A DNA stretch of 64,000 bases from OCS116 cluster bacterium AG-390-A19 (GCA_003278145.1 QCGV01000001.1:203616-267615), one strand, 5' to 3'; shown: positions 20,059 through 29,678, counted from the first letter of the stretch. Program-made: numbers and translations. The notes: generated by a model from the letters alone, not told the origin.

Positions 20059-20382
20059 TTGGGCAATAATAATTTAAATTCCAAAGATAAGGAAAAATCA
20101 GATGCATCTGATTTAATTAAGAAAATAGATGAATTAAAAGAAAAAGAAAGACTTATAAAAACATCAAATAATATTGAAAAGCGAGGAAATTCAATAGGTT
20201 TAGCCTTTAGATTAAGCACTGAGCTTGTATCAGGTATTGTAGTTGGATCTGTCATGGGTTGGTCATTGGACAAGTGGTTGGGATCTCAGCCATGGTTTTT
20301 TTTAATTTTTTTTATTTTAGGTATTGCAGCTGGTATAATAAATGTTATTAAGACAGCTAAGAATATGAATAATGAGTCTTAA
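20059..20382 (+). CDS. atpI: ATP synthase protein I (AtpI)
   Basis: A 107-residue small membrane protein, first in the F0 operon; AtpI helps assemble the c-ring. The N-terminal 45 residues are charged, followed by two hydrophobic helices (LVSGIVVGSVMGWSLDKWLG and FFLIFFILGIAAGIINVIK) of the AtpI/Gmx family. The TTG start at 20059 has AAGG 8 nt upstream. It follows smc by 30 bp and precedes atpB by 20 bp. Confidence 0.9.
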   Translation: MGNNNLNSKDKEKSDASDLIKKIDELKEKERLIKTSNNIEKRGNSIGLAFRLSTELVSGIVVGSVMGWSLDKWLGSQPWFFLIFFILGIAAGIINVIKTAKNMNNES

Positions 20383-20402
20383 ATTTAAGGAATATAATTT
20401 AA

Positions 20403-21176
20403 ATGGCCTCAGCTGATAATATAGACGATCATCACTCTGCAGGATCTTTCCCTGCTGATCCAATGCATCAGTTTGAAATTGCAAGATATTTTGAATTAAA
20501 TATAGGTGGTTTAGATATTTCTTTCACAAACTCTGCATTATTTATGGTTATTTCCGTTATCCTTATAAGCTTTTTCTCAATTTTCTTTGTTAGAAAACAA
20601 GCTTTGGTTCCATCCAGAATGCAATCTTTGGTAGAATTATCATACGAGTTTGTATCAAATATGGTTAGGCAAAATGTTGGGCAAGAGGGGAAGAAATATT
20701 TCCCCTTTATCTTTACAATTTTTATGTTTGTACTCTTTCTAAATATGTTAGGGATGATGCCTTATAGTTTTACAGTTACAAGCCATATTGCTGTTACATT
20801 TGCTTTAGCATTTTTAATTTTTTTACTTGTAACAATTGTAGGATTTGTTAAGCATGGGTTTGGTTTTTTTGGTTACTTTGCGCCTAAGGGTGTACCTGTT
20901 TTTATGCTTCCTCTTTTGGTTGTAATTGAAGTTATTTCTTATTTTACAAGACCAATCAGCTTATCTGTAAGATTATTTGCAAATATGATGGCTGGTCATA
21001 CTATGCTTAAAGTATTCTCAGGTTTTGTACTTTCTCTAGGTTTTGTAGGTGGATGGTTACCACTAGGTGTAATGGTTGCGTTTACAGGCTTAGAAATTTT
21101 AATTGCTTTTTTACAAGCATATGTTTTTACAATTTTAACTTGTATTTATTTGAATGACTCATTGCATATGCACTAG
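20403..21176 (+). CDS. atpB: F0F1 ATP synthase subunit a
   Basis: Subunit a forms the proton half-channels of F0 in the inner membrane. The 257-residue protein has several transmembrane helices and the conserved segment RPISLSVRLFANMMAGHTML containing the essential arginine. The last helices (LEILIAFLQAYVFTILTCIYLNDSLHMH) carry the conserved Q and the usual terminal histidines. It has an AAGGA ribosome site. The F1 genes are not in the window, as usual for the split alphaproteobacterial ATP synthase loci. Confidence 0.97.
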   Translation: MASADNIDDHHSAGSFPADPMHQFEIARYFELNIGGLDISFTNSALFMVISVILISFFSIFFVRKQALVPSRMQSLVELSYEFVSNMVRQNVGQEGKKYFPFIFTIFMFVLFLNMLGMMPYSFTVTSHIAVTFALAFLIFLLVTIVGFVKHGFGFFGYFAPKGVPVFMLPLLVVIEVISYFTRPISLSVRLFANMMAGHTMLKVFSGFVLSLGFVGGWLPLGVMVAFTGLEILIAFLQAYVFTILTCIYLNDSLHMH

Positions 21177-21209
21177 ATTTATTTATAACAATATTATTAA
21201 TTTTTAAAC

Positions 21210-21215
21210 AAGGAG
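21210..21215 (+). promoter_or_regulatory. Strong Shine-Dalgarno of atpE
   Basis: AAGGAG lies 6 nt before the atpE ATG, a much better match to the anti-SD than most genes in this AT-rich window have. This fits the need for 8-15 c subunits per complex. Confidence 0.75.
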
Positions 21216-21221
21216 ATTAAA

Positions 21222-21449
21222 ATGGAAGCAGAAGCAGCAAAATATATAGGTGCTGGAATAGCATGTATGGCTCTAGCTGGAGCAGGTATAGGAATAGGGC
21301 TTATTTTTAGCAGTTACCTTCAGGGGGCTCTAAGGAATCCAAGTGCTGCGCAAGCTCAATTTCCAAATCTACTATTAGGTTTTGCTTTAGCAGAAGCTAC
21401 TGGTCTATTTGGATTATTAGTTGCATTGATTCTTTTATTTGTTCTTTAA
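21222..21449 (+). CDS. atpE: F0F1 ATP synthase subunit c
   Basis: The c subunit forms the rotor ring. The 75-residue hairpin of two helices has the glycine-rich first helix (GAGIACMALAGAGIGIGL), the polar loop RNPSAAQAQF, and the ion-binding glutamate in GFALAEATGLFGLLVALILL. The Q and E-T/S residues that mark sodium-binding c-rings are absent, so a proton-translocating ring is expected. Confidence 0.97.
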   Translation: MEAEAAKYIGAGIACMALAGAGIGIGLIFSSYLQGALRNPSAAQAQFPNLLLGFALAEATGLFGLLVALILLFVL

Positions 21450-21464
21450 TAATAAGAAGATTTT

Positions 21465-21944
21465 ATGCCTCAATTAGATTTTACAACATTTATACCCCAG
21501 CTTTTCTGGTTATTTTTGTCTCTTAGCTTTCTATATGTCATTTTATCTAGAATAGCTTTACCAAGAATTTCTGATGTAATTGAAGAGAGGAATGATACAA
21601 TTACTGATGATCTTGACGAGGCGAAAGCTTTATCAATAGAGGCTGAGAAAGTTGTTAATGAGTTAAAGTCTAAATTAGAGGTTGCAAGATCCTCATCACA
21701 AAAAACACTTACGGATGAAAGACAAAAAAATTTAGATAAAATTTCTTCTGAAAGAAAAAAATTTGAAGAAACTATATCTAAAGAGATTTCCTCATCCGAA
21801 GAAAAAATTAATAAAGGTAAATCTGAGGCACTTAAAGAAGCCTCAGATCTAGCTGTTGATATTGCTGAAGAAATTATTAATAATCTTTTTGTTAAAAAAG
21901 TTGATAAGAAAGATTTAAATAAATTTTCTAAAGATTTGAATTAA
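21465..21944 (+). CDS. atpF': F0F1 ATP synthase subunit b' (first of two b-type subunits)
   Basis: One of two adjacent b-type stator subunits. It has a single N-terminal membrane helix (TFIPQLFWLFLSLSFLYVIL) with the b' pattern P..FWL..SF..LY, then RIALPRISDVIEERNDTI and a long charged coiled coil to residue 159. b and b' form a heterodimeric peripheral stalk in alphaproteobacteria, cyanobacteria and chloroplasts. It follows atpE by 15 bp and precedes the second b gene by 15 bp. Confidence 0.92.
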   Translation: MPQLDFTTFIPQLFWLFLSLSFLYVILSRIALPRISDVIEERNDTITDDLDEAKALSIEAEKVVNELKSKLEVARSSSQKTLTDERQKNLDKISSERKKFEETISKEISSSEEKINKGKSEALKEASDLAVDIAEEIINNLFVKKVDKKDLNKFSKDLN

Positions 21945-21959
21945 GATAGGTGGTTTTCT

Positions 21960-22439
21960 ATGTTTGATGCAACTTTTTTTGTCGCTTTATCTTTTATATT
22001 GTTTGTTATTTTTGTTTTATGGGCAGGACTTCCATCTACTATAATTAAATCATTAGATGATAGATCTGAAAAAATTAAAAAAGAACTTGATGATGCTAGA
22101 ATTCTTCATGAAGAGGCTCAAAAACTTCTTGCTACAGAAAAAAGAAAGTTAGAGCAATGCGATGCAGAGGTAGAGGAAATTTTAAAGCAGGCCTCAGATC
22201 AAGCTGCATTAATAACTGAAAAATCAAAAAAATTATTGAAAGAAGAAATTCAACGAAAGCAGAAGCAGGCTGATCTTAAAATTGCTCAAGCTAGAGATGA
22301 AGCAATTAGAGAAGTTAAAGCAAAAGCTTCCGAGTTATCACTAATAATTGCAAAAGAATATTTAAGAGAGAATATTGATGACAAAGTATCCTCTGAGTTA
22401 ATAGATAAAAGCATTTCTGAACTTAAAAATAATCTTTAG
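21960..22439 (+). CDS. atpF: F0F1 ATP synthase subunit b
   Basis: The second b-type stator subunit (159 aa). A membrane helix (FFVALSFILFVIFVLWAGLPSTI) is followed by KSLDDRSEKIKKELDDARILHEEAQKLL, typical of subunit b, and a coiled coil that would bind F1 through the delta subunit. It is the last gene of the F0 operon, and its stop codon overlaps the convergent moaB by 4 bp. Confidence 0.94.
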   Translation: MFDATFFVALSFILFVIFVLWAGLPSTIIKSLDDRSEKIKKELDDARILHEEAQKLLATEKRKLEQCDAEVEEILKQASDQAALITEKSKKLLKEEIQRKQKQADLKIAQARDEAIREVKAKASELSLIIAKEYLRENIDDKVSSELIDKSISELKNNL

Positions 22440-22966
22440 TTAACAATTTCTGTTAGCCTTGGCATTATATCCACAAAATTACATGGTTGGTGTCTGCTAT
22501 CGAGTTGAAATTTTAAGATTTCATCCCAACCATCTGCAACAGCATTAGGAGAACCAGGTAAGGCGAAAATAAATTTACCATTATATATTCCTGCGGTTGC
22601 TCTAGATTGAACAGTAGAGGTTTTAATTTTTTTATATGATATTTGATGAAAAATAATTGAAAAACCATCAATAGTTTTTTCAAAAATTTCTTCCAAAGCC
22701 TCTGGTGTTACATCACTTCCAGTTAATCCTGTTCCACCAGTAGTTATTATGACATCGATATTACTATCATTACCCCAATTAATTACAATCTTTTGAATTT
22801 CACTTTTATTGTCTTTGACAATCTTTCTATCATAAATAGTGTGACCAAATTCAGAAATTTTCTTTTCTAAAACATTACCTGATTTATCGTCAGCCAAGGT
22901 CCTCGAGCTTGAAATAGTTAAAATACATATATTTAGTTTTATGAACTTTGAAACACTTTTTGTCAT
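22436..22966 (-). CDS. moaB: Molybdenum cofactor biosynthesis protein MoaB
   Basis: MoaB belongs to the MogA/MoaB family that adenylylates molybdopterin before metal insertion. The 176-residue protein carries the family motifs ILTISSSRTLADDKSG, DVIITTGGTGLTGSDVTPEA and GKFIFALPGSPNAVADGWDE. The first four codons overlap the upstream UDG-like gene (ATGA), suggesting translational coupling. No other molybdenum cofactor gene is in the window, but its presence implies that a molybdoenzyme is encoded elsewhere. Confidence 0.94.
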   Translation of the reverse strand: MTKSVSKFIKLNICILTISSSRTLADDKSGNVLEKKISEFGHTIYDRKIVKDNKSEIQKIVINWGNDSNIDVIITTGGTGLTGSDVTPEALEEIFEKTIDGFSIIFHQISYKKIKTSTVQSRATAGIYNGKFIFALPGSPNAVADGWDEILKFQLDSRHQPCNFVDIMPRLTEIVN

Positions 22967-23697
22967 AATAAATTTAATTCCTTAATCTTTTCTAAAAACA
23001 TTAACAAATCATTCCATGTTTCTCTTTTATATTCTGGTCTTCTTATTAGAAAATCAGGAGCAAGAATGGGTAGGCATATTATATTTATTTTATCATTCTT
23101 ATATTCTATGAAATTTCCCCTCAAGCTTAAAATACCTTCATCTTTTTTTAGAAGATATTTGATTGGATCAGCTCCTAAAAGAATTAGAATTTTTGGTTTT
23201 ATTATTTCAATTTGTTTCTCAACAAGAGGTATTAATAATTCAATTTCATCTTCTTTTAACTCTCTTTCCCCTGGAGTTTTCCAGGGAATAATTGGAGCAA
23301 TACATAAATCATTCAGAGATAAATTTATTGATGATAAAATATTAATAAATAAATCATAATTTTCATCAACTAAAACTTTTCCTTCCTTATCTTCTTCAGG
23401 TGATGGGATATTAGTAATTATCATTATTTTAGAATCTAAATTACCTTGAATGCTAATTGAATTTTTAGAAATATCTTTCAATTCACATTCTATAGAATTT
23501 TTAAGATAATTATTTAAATCATTAATGTTTTGAAATTGATCTAAACTTTTAGAAGAAACGTTTTTTATCTTTTTATTTTCCTTACTATTTTTTTCATTAG
23601 AAAATATTATTGGTTCATCTGAAATTACCTCATCAATACCTGCTTCAATTTGCCATTTGAGATCATTTAGGATTTTATGCATATTTGATTGTATCAT
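22963..23697 (-). CDS. Uracil-DNA glycosylase family 4-like protein with degenerate catalytic motifs
   Basis: The overall pattern is that of type 4 (Fe-S) uracil-DNA glycosylases: LKWQIEAGIDEVISDEP at the N terminus, SPEEDKEGKVLVDENYDLF, APIIPWKTPGERELKEDEIELL, IIKPKILILLGADPIKYLL, and FLIRRPEYKRETWNDLL. The active-site motif normally GEAPGxxED is here TNIPSPEED, the C-terminal HPxxLLR is reduced to APDFLIR, and I can align at most one of the four cluster cysteines (Cys in SIECELKD). It lies upstream of moaB and divergent from etfQO, a usual alphaproteobacterial neighbourhood. Family clear; glycosylase activity doubtful. Confidence 0.82.
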   Translation of the reverse strand: MIQSNMHKILNDLKWQIEAGIDEVISDEPIIFSNEKNSKENKKIKNVSSKSLDQFQNINDLNNYLKNSIECELKDISKNSISIQGNLDSKIMIITNIPSPEEDKEGKVLVDENYDLFINILSSINLSLNDLCIAPIIPWKTPGERELKEDEIELLIPLVEKQIEIIKPKILILLGADPIKYLLKKDEGILSLRGNFIEYKNDKINIICLPILAPDFLIRRPEYKRETWNDLLMFLEKIKELNLL

Positions 23698-23802
23698 TGT
23701 TTATATGAATCGCTTAAAAGGTACTTTTATATAAGTAAAACTCATGATAATTCAAATTATATCAGTTTTATTAATATATTTAAATATGATAGAGGATAGA
23801 AT

Positions 23803-25515
23803 ATGGATAATTTACCTGTAAACGAACTAAATGCAAGACAAGGTCAGGTTTTGAATCCTGCTGCTCGTGAATCAATGGAGTATGATGTTTTAATAGTTGG
23901 TGCAGGACCAGCAGGTTTATCTGCAGCTATACAATTAAAGCAGTTAGCTCAAAAAAATGATCTAGAGCTTTCAGTCTGTGTTTTAGAGAAAGCTAGTGAG
24001 GTTGGTGCTCATATTTTATCTGGGGCTGTTATAGAAACTGTAGCTCTTGATAAATTACTTCCTAATTGGCAAGAAATGGATAGCCCAATAAAAACAAAAG
24101 TGAAAAAAGATAAACTTTCATATTTTGGTAAAGATTGGTCTTTTTCTATACCTCAAATTTTATTACCTCCTCTTATGAAAAACCATGGTAATTACATTGT
24201 AAGTCTTGGAAGTGTTTGTAAGTGGTTAGGTGAAGTTGCGGAAGGTTTGGGTGTTGAGATTTACCCAGGATTTAGTGCTGCTGAAGTTCTATTTAATGAT
24301 GATGGAAGTGTTAAGGGTGTTGCAACAGGTGATATGGGTGTTTCTAGAGAGATGGAAGCTAAAGATTCGTGGGAAGCGGGTATGGAGCTGCATGCTAAAT
24401 TTACTCTATTTTCCGAAGGAACTAGAGGATCTTTATCTAAGTTCTTAATCGATAATTTTAATCTTTCAGAAGGAAAGGATTTTCAAAAATATGCTATTGG
24501 CCTTAAAGAGGTTTGGGAAATTAAGGAAGAAAATTTTTCTGAAGGCCTTGTTGAACACTCAATGGGATGGCCATTAAGTGATGGAACAAATGGTGGTTCA
24601 TTTTTATATCACTTTGATAAAAACCTTGTTTCAATTGGGTACGTAATCCATTTAAATTATACAAATCCATATGCATCTCCTTTTGACGAGTTTCAGCAAT
24701 TTAAGACACATCCTTCTGTTAAAAAAACTCTTATTGGAGGAAAAAGGTTATCTTATGGAGCTAGAGCAATTACTACTGGTGGTTATCAGTCAGTTCCTAA
24801 ACTTAACTTTCCAGGAGGTGCGTTAATTGGATGTTCAGCTGGTTTCTTAAATTATCCAAAAATTAAAGGCACTCATAATGCTATGGAATCAGGAATGTTG
24901 GCTGCAGAGGCCATAATAGAAAAAAAATTGTCTCAAGATGAAAATAATGATCTTGAAAATTACCAGCTAAAATATGAAAAGAGCAGAATTTTTAAGGAAC
25001 TAAAGAAGGTAAGAAATGTAAAACCATATCAATCGAAATATGGCCCTTTATTAGGAACATTACTTAGTGGTCTCGATATGTGGTTAAGTACTTTTGGTAT
25101 TACAATGCCTTTTACACTTAATCATAAAAAACCTGATCACAAAACTTTGAGAAAAGCATCCGAGTGTGAAGAAATAGAATATCCTAAACCAGATGGAGAA
25201 TTTTCTTTTGATAAATTATCTTCTGTTTTTCTATCAAATACTAATCATGAGGAAGATCAGCCTTGTCATTTAACTCTAAAAGATTCATCACTTCCAATAA
25301 GCTTTAATTTACCTGAATATGCAGAGCCAGCCCAAAGATATTGCCCTGCTGGTGTTTATGAAATTATAAAATCAAGTGAAAATGGTGAAAATTGTCTTCA
25401 GATTAATGCTCAGAATTGTGTTCATTGTAAAACTTGCGATATTAAAGATCCTTCTCAGAATATAAATTGGGTTGCTCCTCAAGGTGGTGAAGGCCCTCTA
25501 TATGGAGGTATGTAG
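23803..25515 (+). CDS. Electron transfer flavoprotein-ubiquinone oxidoreductase
   Basis: ETF-QO passes electrons from ETF (reduced by acyl-CoA and other dehydrogenases) to ubiquinone at the inner membrane. The 570-residue protein has an N-terminal FAD site (VLIVGAGPAGLSAAIQLKQL), the expected GAHILSGAVIE and GCSAGFLNYPKIKGTHNAM motifs, and a C-terminal [4Fe-4S] site formed by RYCPAGVYEI and CVHCKTCDIKDPSQNINW. SD AGGA precedes the ATG. It is functionally linked to the acyl-CoA dehydrogenases at 38814 and 44731. The ETF subunit genes are not in the window. Confidence 0.97.
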   Translation: MDNLPVNELNARQGQVLNPAARESMEYDVLIVGAGPAGLSAAIQLKQLAQKNDLELSVCVLEKASEVGAHILSGAVIETVALDKLLPNWQEMDSPIKTKVKKDKLSYFGKDWSFSIPQILLPPLMKNHGNYIVSLGSVCKWLGEVAEGLGVEIYPGFSAAEVLFNDDGSVKGVATGDMGVSREMEAKDSWEAGMELHAKFTLFSEGTRGSLSKFLIDNFNLSEGKDFQKYAIGLKEVWEIKEENFSEGLVEHSMGWPLSDGTNGGSFLYHFDKNLVSIGYVIHLNYTNPYASPFDEFQQFKTHPSVKKTLIGGKRLSYGARAITTGGYQSVPKLNFPGGALIGCSAGFLNYPKIKGTHNAMESGMLAAEAIIEKKLSQDENNDLENYQLKYEKSRIFKELKKVRNVKPYQSKYGPLLGTLLSGLDMWLSTFGITMPFTLNHKKPDHKTLRKASECEEIEYPKPDGEFSFDKLSSVFLSNTNHEEDQPCHLTLKDSSLPISFNLPEYAEPAQRYCPAGVYEIIKSSENGENCLQINAQNCVHCKTCDIKDPSQNINWVAPQGGEGPLYGGM

Positions 25516-25529
25516 GTATTTAAATATTT

Positions 25530-26399
25530 ATGAAAATAATTGAGGAAGCAAAATCAAAAATAAATATATCTTTAAACCTTACTGGAAAAAAAGAAAACAA
25601 TTTTCACCAGCTTTTAAGCTTCATTTGCTTTAGTAATTTTTCAGACCAATTAATATTAACTAAATCTGATTTTTTTGATTATGAAACTCACTCACCATTT
25701 CAAAAGATTCCTAGAAAAGATGACCTTGTATTAAAGACTATTGATACTATAAAAAAGTATTTAAAAATAACTGATCTTCCGCCATTTAAATTAGTATTAA
25801 AAAAGAATATTCCTTTAGGTTCTGGCTTAGGGGGTGGTTCAGCTGACTCTGCTGCTCTAATACGTTTATTAAACAATTTTCTAGATTTAAATCTTTCAAC
25901 TCAAGATATGATTAATTTAGGTGCTGAAATAGGATCAGATGTTCCTGCTTGTATTATTTCCAAACCACTTATTGCCCATGGAAGAGGCGAAAAAATAATA
26001 GAATTAAATTATAAAAATACTTACGATTTATTGATTATTTATCCCCAAATAAATATTTCTACCAAAGAAATTTTTGACTCAATAAATGCCAGAGATTTTA
26101 GTGATAAAAATTTAGTTGAAATTAAGGATTGGATAGAGAGTAATTCAGATATAAATAGTGATGATTTCTATAAAAAATTTAGTAATGATCTACAAAATAT
26201 AGCAGTAAAAAAGTATCCAGTAATTTCCGATATTCTATACACCTTGAATAAAAAAAATGCTATTTTCTCAGCTATGACCGGATCAGGTTCTGCATGTTTT
26301 GGAGTTTTCAACCAGAAAGAAATTGATTTAGCAGCAAATTATTTCAAAAAAAATTTTTCAGATTGGATTATTAAAAAGACAAAACTTAATGATTTCTAA
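25530..26399 (+). CDS. ispE: 4-diphosphocytidyl-2-C-methyl-D-erythritol kinase IspE
   Basis: IspE phosphorylates CDP-methylerythritol in the MEP isoprenoid pathway. The 289-residue GHMP kinase has the N-terminal EAKSKINISLNLTGKKENNFHQL, the ATP-binding loop PLGSGLGGGSADSAALIRLL and the C-terminal motif SAMTGSGSACFGVF. It starts 14 bp after etfQO and its end overlaps the convergent polyprenyl synthase gene by 14 bp. Other MEP-pathway genes here are dxs and ispH. Confidence 0.95.
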   Translation: MKIIEEAKSKINISLNLTGKKENNFHQLLSFICFSNFSDQLILTKSDFFDYETHSPFQKIPRKDDLVLKTIDTIKKYLKITDLPPFKLVLKKNIPLGSGLGGGSADSAALIRLLNNFLDLNLSTQDMINLGAEIGSDVPACIISKPLIAHGRGEKIIELNYKNTYDLLIIYPQINISTKEIFDSINARDFSDKNLVEIKDWIESNSDINSDDFYKKFSNDLQNIAVKKYPVISDILYTLNKKNAIFSAMTGSGSACFGVFNQKEIDLAANYFKKNFSDWIIKKTKLNDF

Positions 26400-27384
26400 T
26401 TAAAGAAAAATCAACCAAATCTATCAAGGCATCTCTTATTGGATTATTTTCAAAACCTTCCATTATTTGCTTTGCCTCTTCACCATATTGATTGGCTAGT
26501 TTAAGGGTTTTATTAATTGTATCTTTTTCTTTAATTATTTTTTTTGCAATTTTTAAATCAGTTTTATTTCTTGTTTTTTTATTAAATACTTTTTTCCAAA
26601 ATTCCTTTTCTTTTTTGTTCGCACTATTTATTGCTAAAATTACTGGAAGAGTAACTTTTCCCTCAAAAAAGTCATCACCATTATTTTTACCCATTTTAAC
26701 TGATGAGCCATCATAATCTAATGCATCATCAATTAACTGAAATGCTGTACCGAGATTTTTTCCAAAATTAAAAAGTTTCTTTTTTTGAGACTTATTTGCT
26801 CCTGAAACAACTCCTCCAACCTCACATGCGCTTGAAAAAAGAGCTGCAGTTTTAGATTCTATTATTTTTAAATAATTAGTCTTTCTAATATTTATATTGT
26901 TTGTTTCGACTAGTTGTAAAACTTCACCTTCAGCAATTATAGATGCAGCTTTTGATAATATATTTAGACACTCTAAGGAATTTGTCTCAACCATGAGTTG
27001 GAAGGCTTTACCTAACAAGAAATCACCAACCAAGATACTTGATTTATTATCCCATAGAGTGTGTGATGTCTTTTCACCTCTTCTATAATTACTTTCATCT
27101 ACAACATCATCATGCAAAAGAGTGGCTGTATGCAATAATTCAACTGCTGCTGCTAGTTTTATATGATTTTTATTCCTAACTTTAAGCATTTTCGCACATG
27201 AAATTGTTAGCATAGGCCTTAGCCTTTTACCTCCAAGATTAATTATATGTTTTGATAATTTTGGTATCCTATTAACATCACTATTAATTTGATTTTTAAT
27301 TAATTTATCAGTCTCGTTAAATTCTTTTTTAATTAATTTTTTGAGATTACGAAGTGATAGATCTGCTTTACTTATTTTTCTCAT
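26386..27384 (-). CDS. Long-chain polyprenyl diphosphate synthase (quinone side chain)
   Basis: An all-trans prenyltransferase that elongates farnesyl diphosphate, most likely to the octa- or decaprenyl chain of ubiquinone (IspB-like). Motifs are GGKRLRPMLTISCAKML, the first Asp-rich motif TLLHDDVVDESNYRRG and the second in GTAFQLIDDALDYDG. The track begins at 27423, but the ATG at 27384 (MRKISKADLSLRN) has AAGG upstream at suitable spacing and the extra 13 residues lack support. Divergent from the trmN6-like gene, convergent with ispE. Chain length cannot be read from the motifs. Confidence 0.92.
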   Translation of the reverse strand: MRKISKADLSLRNLKKLIKKEFNETDKLIKNQINSDVNRIPKLSKHIINLGGKRLRPMLTISCAKMLKVRNKNHIKLAAAVELLHTATLLHDDVVDESNYRRGEKTSHTLWDNKSSILVGDFLLGKAFQLMVETNSLECLNILSKAASIIAEGEVLQLVETNNINIRKTNYLKIIESKTAALFSSACEVGGVVSGANKSQKKKLFNFGKNLGTAFQLIDDALDYDGSSVKMGKNNGDDFFEGKVTLPVILAINSANKKEKEFWKKVFNKKTRNKTDLKIAKKIIKEKDTINKTLKLANQYGEEAKQIMEGFENNPIRDALIDLVDFSLIRNH

Positions 27385-27487
27385 AATGTTTACCTTAAAC
27401 ATATTTTGGTATCTATGTAACATAGATTATATGGGTAGTCTTTAAACAAATAAAAATGGAAATTTGGATAATTTATAATTTATAATT

Positions 27488-28237
27488 ATGGGCAAAATAC
27501 AAACATTAGACAACTTCTTAGGAGGAAAACTTAAGATTTACCAGTTTAAAGAAGGCTATCGAGCTGGACATGACTCTGTCTTATTGGCTTCTTCAATAAA
27601 AGCTAGAGAAGGGGACCTATGTCTTGAGCTAGGTTTCGGCACTGGTGTCGTTTCTCTTTGTCTTGCAAAAAGAGTTCCAAATATAAAGATTATTGGATTT
27701 GAAAACGACTCTGAAATGCTAAAAATTTCAAAAAAGAATATTAAATTAAATAATTTTAATAAAACAATTAAAGTTTTTAATATTGATGTTGAGAAGAAAA
27801 TAGAAAATTCTAAATTTTTAGAAAGACATTCATTTGACCACGTTTATGCAAACCCTCCATATTTTATTGAAGAAAATTTCTCTCAACCAATTAATAAAAA
27901 TAAAAGAGTAGCAAATATAGGTAGTAAAAAGACTATTGAAAAATGGTTAAAAAAAGCTCTGACTTTTTCCAAATCAGGAGGGACAATAACTTTTATAAAT
28001 CATATACAAAACCTCCCTGAACTTTTATTTCTTTTTTCAAAGAAATTGGGTGATATTAAAATTACTCCAATTTTTTCAAAAAAAGGTAAAAAAGCATCAA
28101 GAGTTCTTATTAGTGGAGTGAGGGACTCAAAAAAACCTTTGGTGTATAATGAAGGTATAGTTTTTACTAATAGAGATAATAAGATTCCCAAAAAGATTGA
28201 TAAATTGTTAAGAGATGGAATTGGCTTCAATCAATAG
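27488..28237 (+). CDS. tRNA1(Val) (adenine37-N6)-methyltransferase-like protein
   Basis: A 249-residue SAM-dependent methyltransferase. The SAM motif is CLELGFGTGVVSLCLAKRVP and the catalytic N6-adenine motif is YANPPYFIEEN (NPPY). The N terminus FLGGKLKIYQFKEGYRAGHDSVLLAS is characteristic of the TrmN6/YfiC family, which methylates A37 of tRNA-Val in E. coli. Substrate by family only. A polyprenyl synthase / methyltransferase / glyS / ppdK order is known in alphaproteobacteria and is kept here. Confidence 0.88.
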   Translation: MGKIQTLDNFLGGKLKIYQFKEGYRAGHDSVLLASSIKAREGDLCLELGFGTGVVSLCLAKRVPNIKIIGFENDSEMLKISKKNIKLNNFNKTIKVFNIDVEKKIENSKFLERHSFDHVYANPPYFIEENFSQPINKNKRVANIGSKKTIEKWLKKALTFSKSGGTITFINHIQNLPELLFLFSKKLGDIKITPIFSKKGKKASRVLISGVRDSKKPLVYNEGIVFTNRDNKIPKKIDKLLRDGIGFNQ

Positions 28238-28319
28238 GCCTTTAGTGCTATTTTTTAAAATCGAAATAATATAAAAGAAAATAAGTTTAATTTTTTATAG
28301 TTATTTGTGGAGGTTGGCT

Positions 28320-29678
28320 GTGGCTGCTGAAAATATGGATGAGTTAGTCTCTTTATGTAAAAGAAGAGGTTTTATTTACCAAACCAATGAGATCTATGGC
28401 GGCCTTCAAGGTTTATATGATTATGGACCCCTTGGTGTGGAACTCAAAAATAATTTAAAGAATTCATGGTGGAGTTCTATGGTGTATGAGAGAGATGATG
28501 TTGAAGGACTTGACTCCTCTATATTAACTCACCAACATGTTCTTAAGTATTCTGGACACGAAGAAACTTTTACTGATCCCTTAATAGATTGTAGGGATTG
28601 CAAGTCAAGATGGAGAGCTGATCACATTAAAGATAATATATGCCCATCATGTAGTTCAAAAAATCTTACTGAACCAAGACCATTTAACCTTATGTTTAAA
28701 ACCAATGTTGGGCCAGTTGATGATGGATCAAATTTTGCTTATTTAAGGCCTGAAACTGCTCAACAAATTTTTACTAATTTTAAAAATGTAATTGACTCAA
28801 CATCAAGAGTTTTACCCTTTGGCATAGCTCAAATTGGAAAAGCATTTAGAAATGAAATAACACCTAGGAATTTTATCTTTAGAGTCAGAGAATTTGAGCA
28901 GATGGAGTTAGAATTTTTTGTTGAGCCTGGTACTGATGAAGATTGGCACGATAAATGGGTTAAAAAGAGAATTGAATGGTGGGAGAACCAAGGGATAAGC
29001 ATAGAAAATATTCAATTAATTGATGTTCCTAAAGAAGATCTTTCCCATTATTCTAAAAAAACAATAGATATTATGTATAAATTTCCTCATGGAGTTGAAG
29101 AACTTGAAGGAATTGCTAATAGAACTGACTTTGATATTGGTTCACATACAAGACATCAAAAAGATTTTAAAATTGAATCTAAGGTTATTGAAAATGAACA
29201 TTCGGTTACTAAATTAGCAATTCAAAACAAAAAAAATAATGAATGGGTTATACCTTTTGTAATAGAGCCATCAGCTGGTGTTGATAGAGGTGTTCTGGCC
29301 GTATTAAATGAGGCTTATAAAACTGAAAAATTTGCTGATGGCAAGGAAAGAACTCTTCTTGCTCTTAAACCTCATCTTTCTCCAATAAAAGCTGCAATTA
29401 TTCCTTTAAAAAGGAATAACGAAGAAATTGTATCAAAAGCATTGGATATAAAGAGATTACTCCAAAGTTTAAAATTAGGTAGAGTCTTATTAGATAATTC
29501 AGGTAACATTGGTAAAAGTTACAGAAGGCATGATGAAATAGGTACTCCAATGTGTGTTACTGTTGATTTTCAAAGTTTAGAAGACGATACAATTACCGTT
29601 AGAGATAGAGATTCAATGGAACAAGTTAGAATAAGTTACAATGAAGTATCTGAGTATTTTCAAAAAAATCTTTTATAG
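28320..29678 (+). CDS. glyS: Glycyl-tRNA synthetase, single-chain alpha2 (eukaryote-like) type
   Basis: A class IIa glycyl-tRNA synthetase of the homodimeric type, not the bacterial alpha-beta heterotetramer. Motifs: [33 protein letters not shown] near the N terminus, a zinc-ribbon-like CRDCKSRW...CPSCSSKN insert, [13 protein letters not shown], and the motif 2 region [33 protein letters not shown]. An HGTP-type anticodon-binding domain forms the C terminus. I choose GTG at 28320, 6 nt after GGAGG; the track start (TTG, 28305) overlaps that site. The product is 452 aa. It precedes the shortened PPDK by 14 bp. Confidence 0.95.
   Translation: MAAENMDELVSLCKRRGFIYQTNEIYGGLQGLYDYGPLGVELKNNLKNSWWSSMVYERDDVEGLDSSILTHQHVLKYSGHEETFTDPLIDCRDCKSRWRADHIKDNICPSCSSKNLTEPRPFNLMFKTNVGPVDDGSNFAYLRPETAQQIFTNFKNVIDSTSRVLPFGIAQIGKAFRNEITPRNFIFRVREFEQMELEFFVEPGTDEDWHDKWVKKRIEWWENQGISIENIQLIDVPKEDLSHYSKKTIDIMYKFPHGVEELEGIANRTDFDIGSHTRHQKDFKIESKVIENEHSVTKLAIQNKKNNEWVIPFVIEPSAGVDRGVLAVLNEAYKTEKFADGKERTLLALKPHLSPIKAAIIPLKRNNEEIVSKALDIKRLLQSLKLGRVLLDNSGNIGKSYRRHDEIGTPMCVTVDFQSLEDDTITVRDRDSMEQVRISYNEVSEYFQKNLL

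Noticed and set aside
21222-21449. Possible sodium-driven ATP synthase, since the window may be marine
   Set aside because: The c subunit lacks the Gln of helix 1 and the E-S/T pair of sodium-binding rings (the glutamate is followed by AT).
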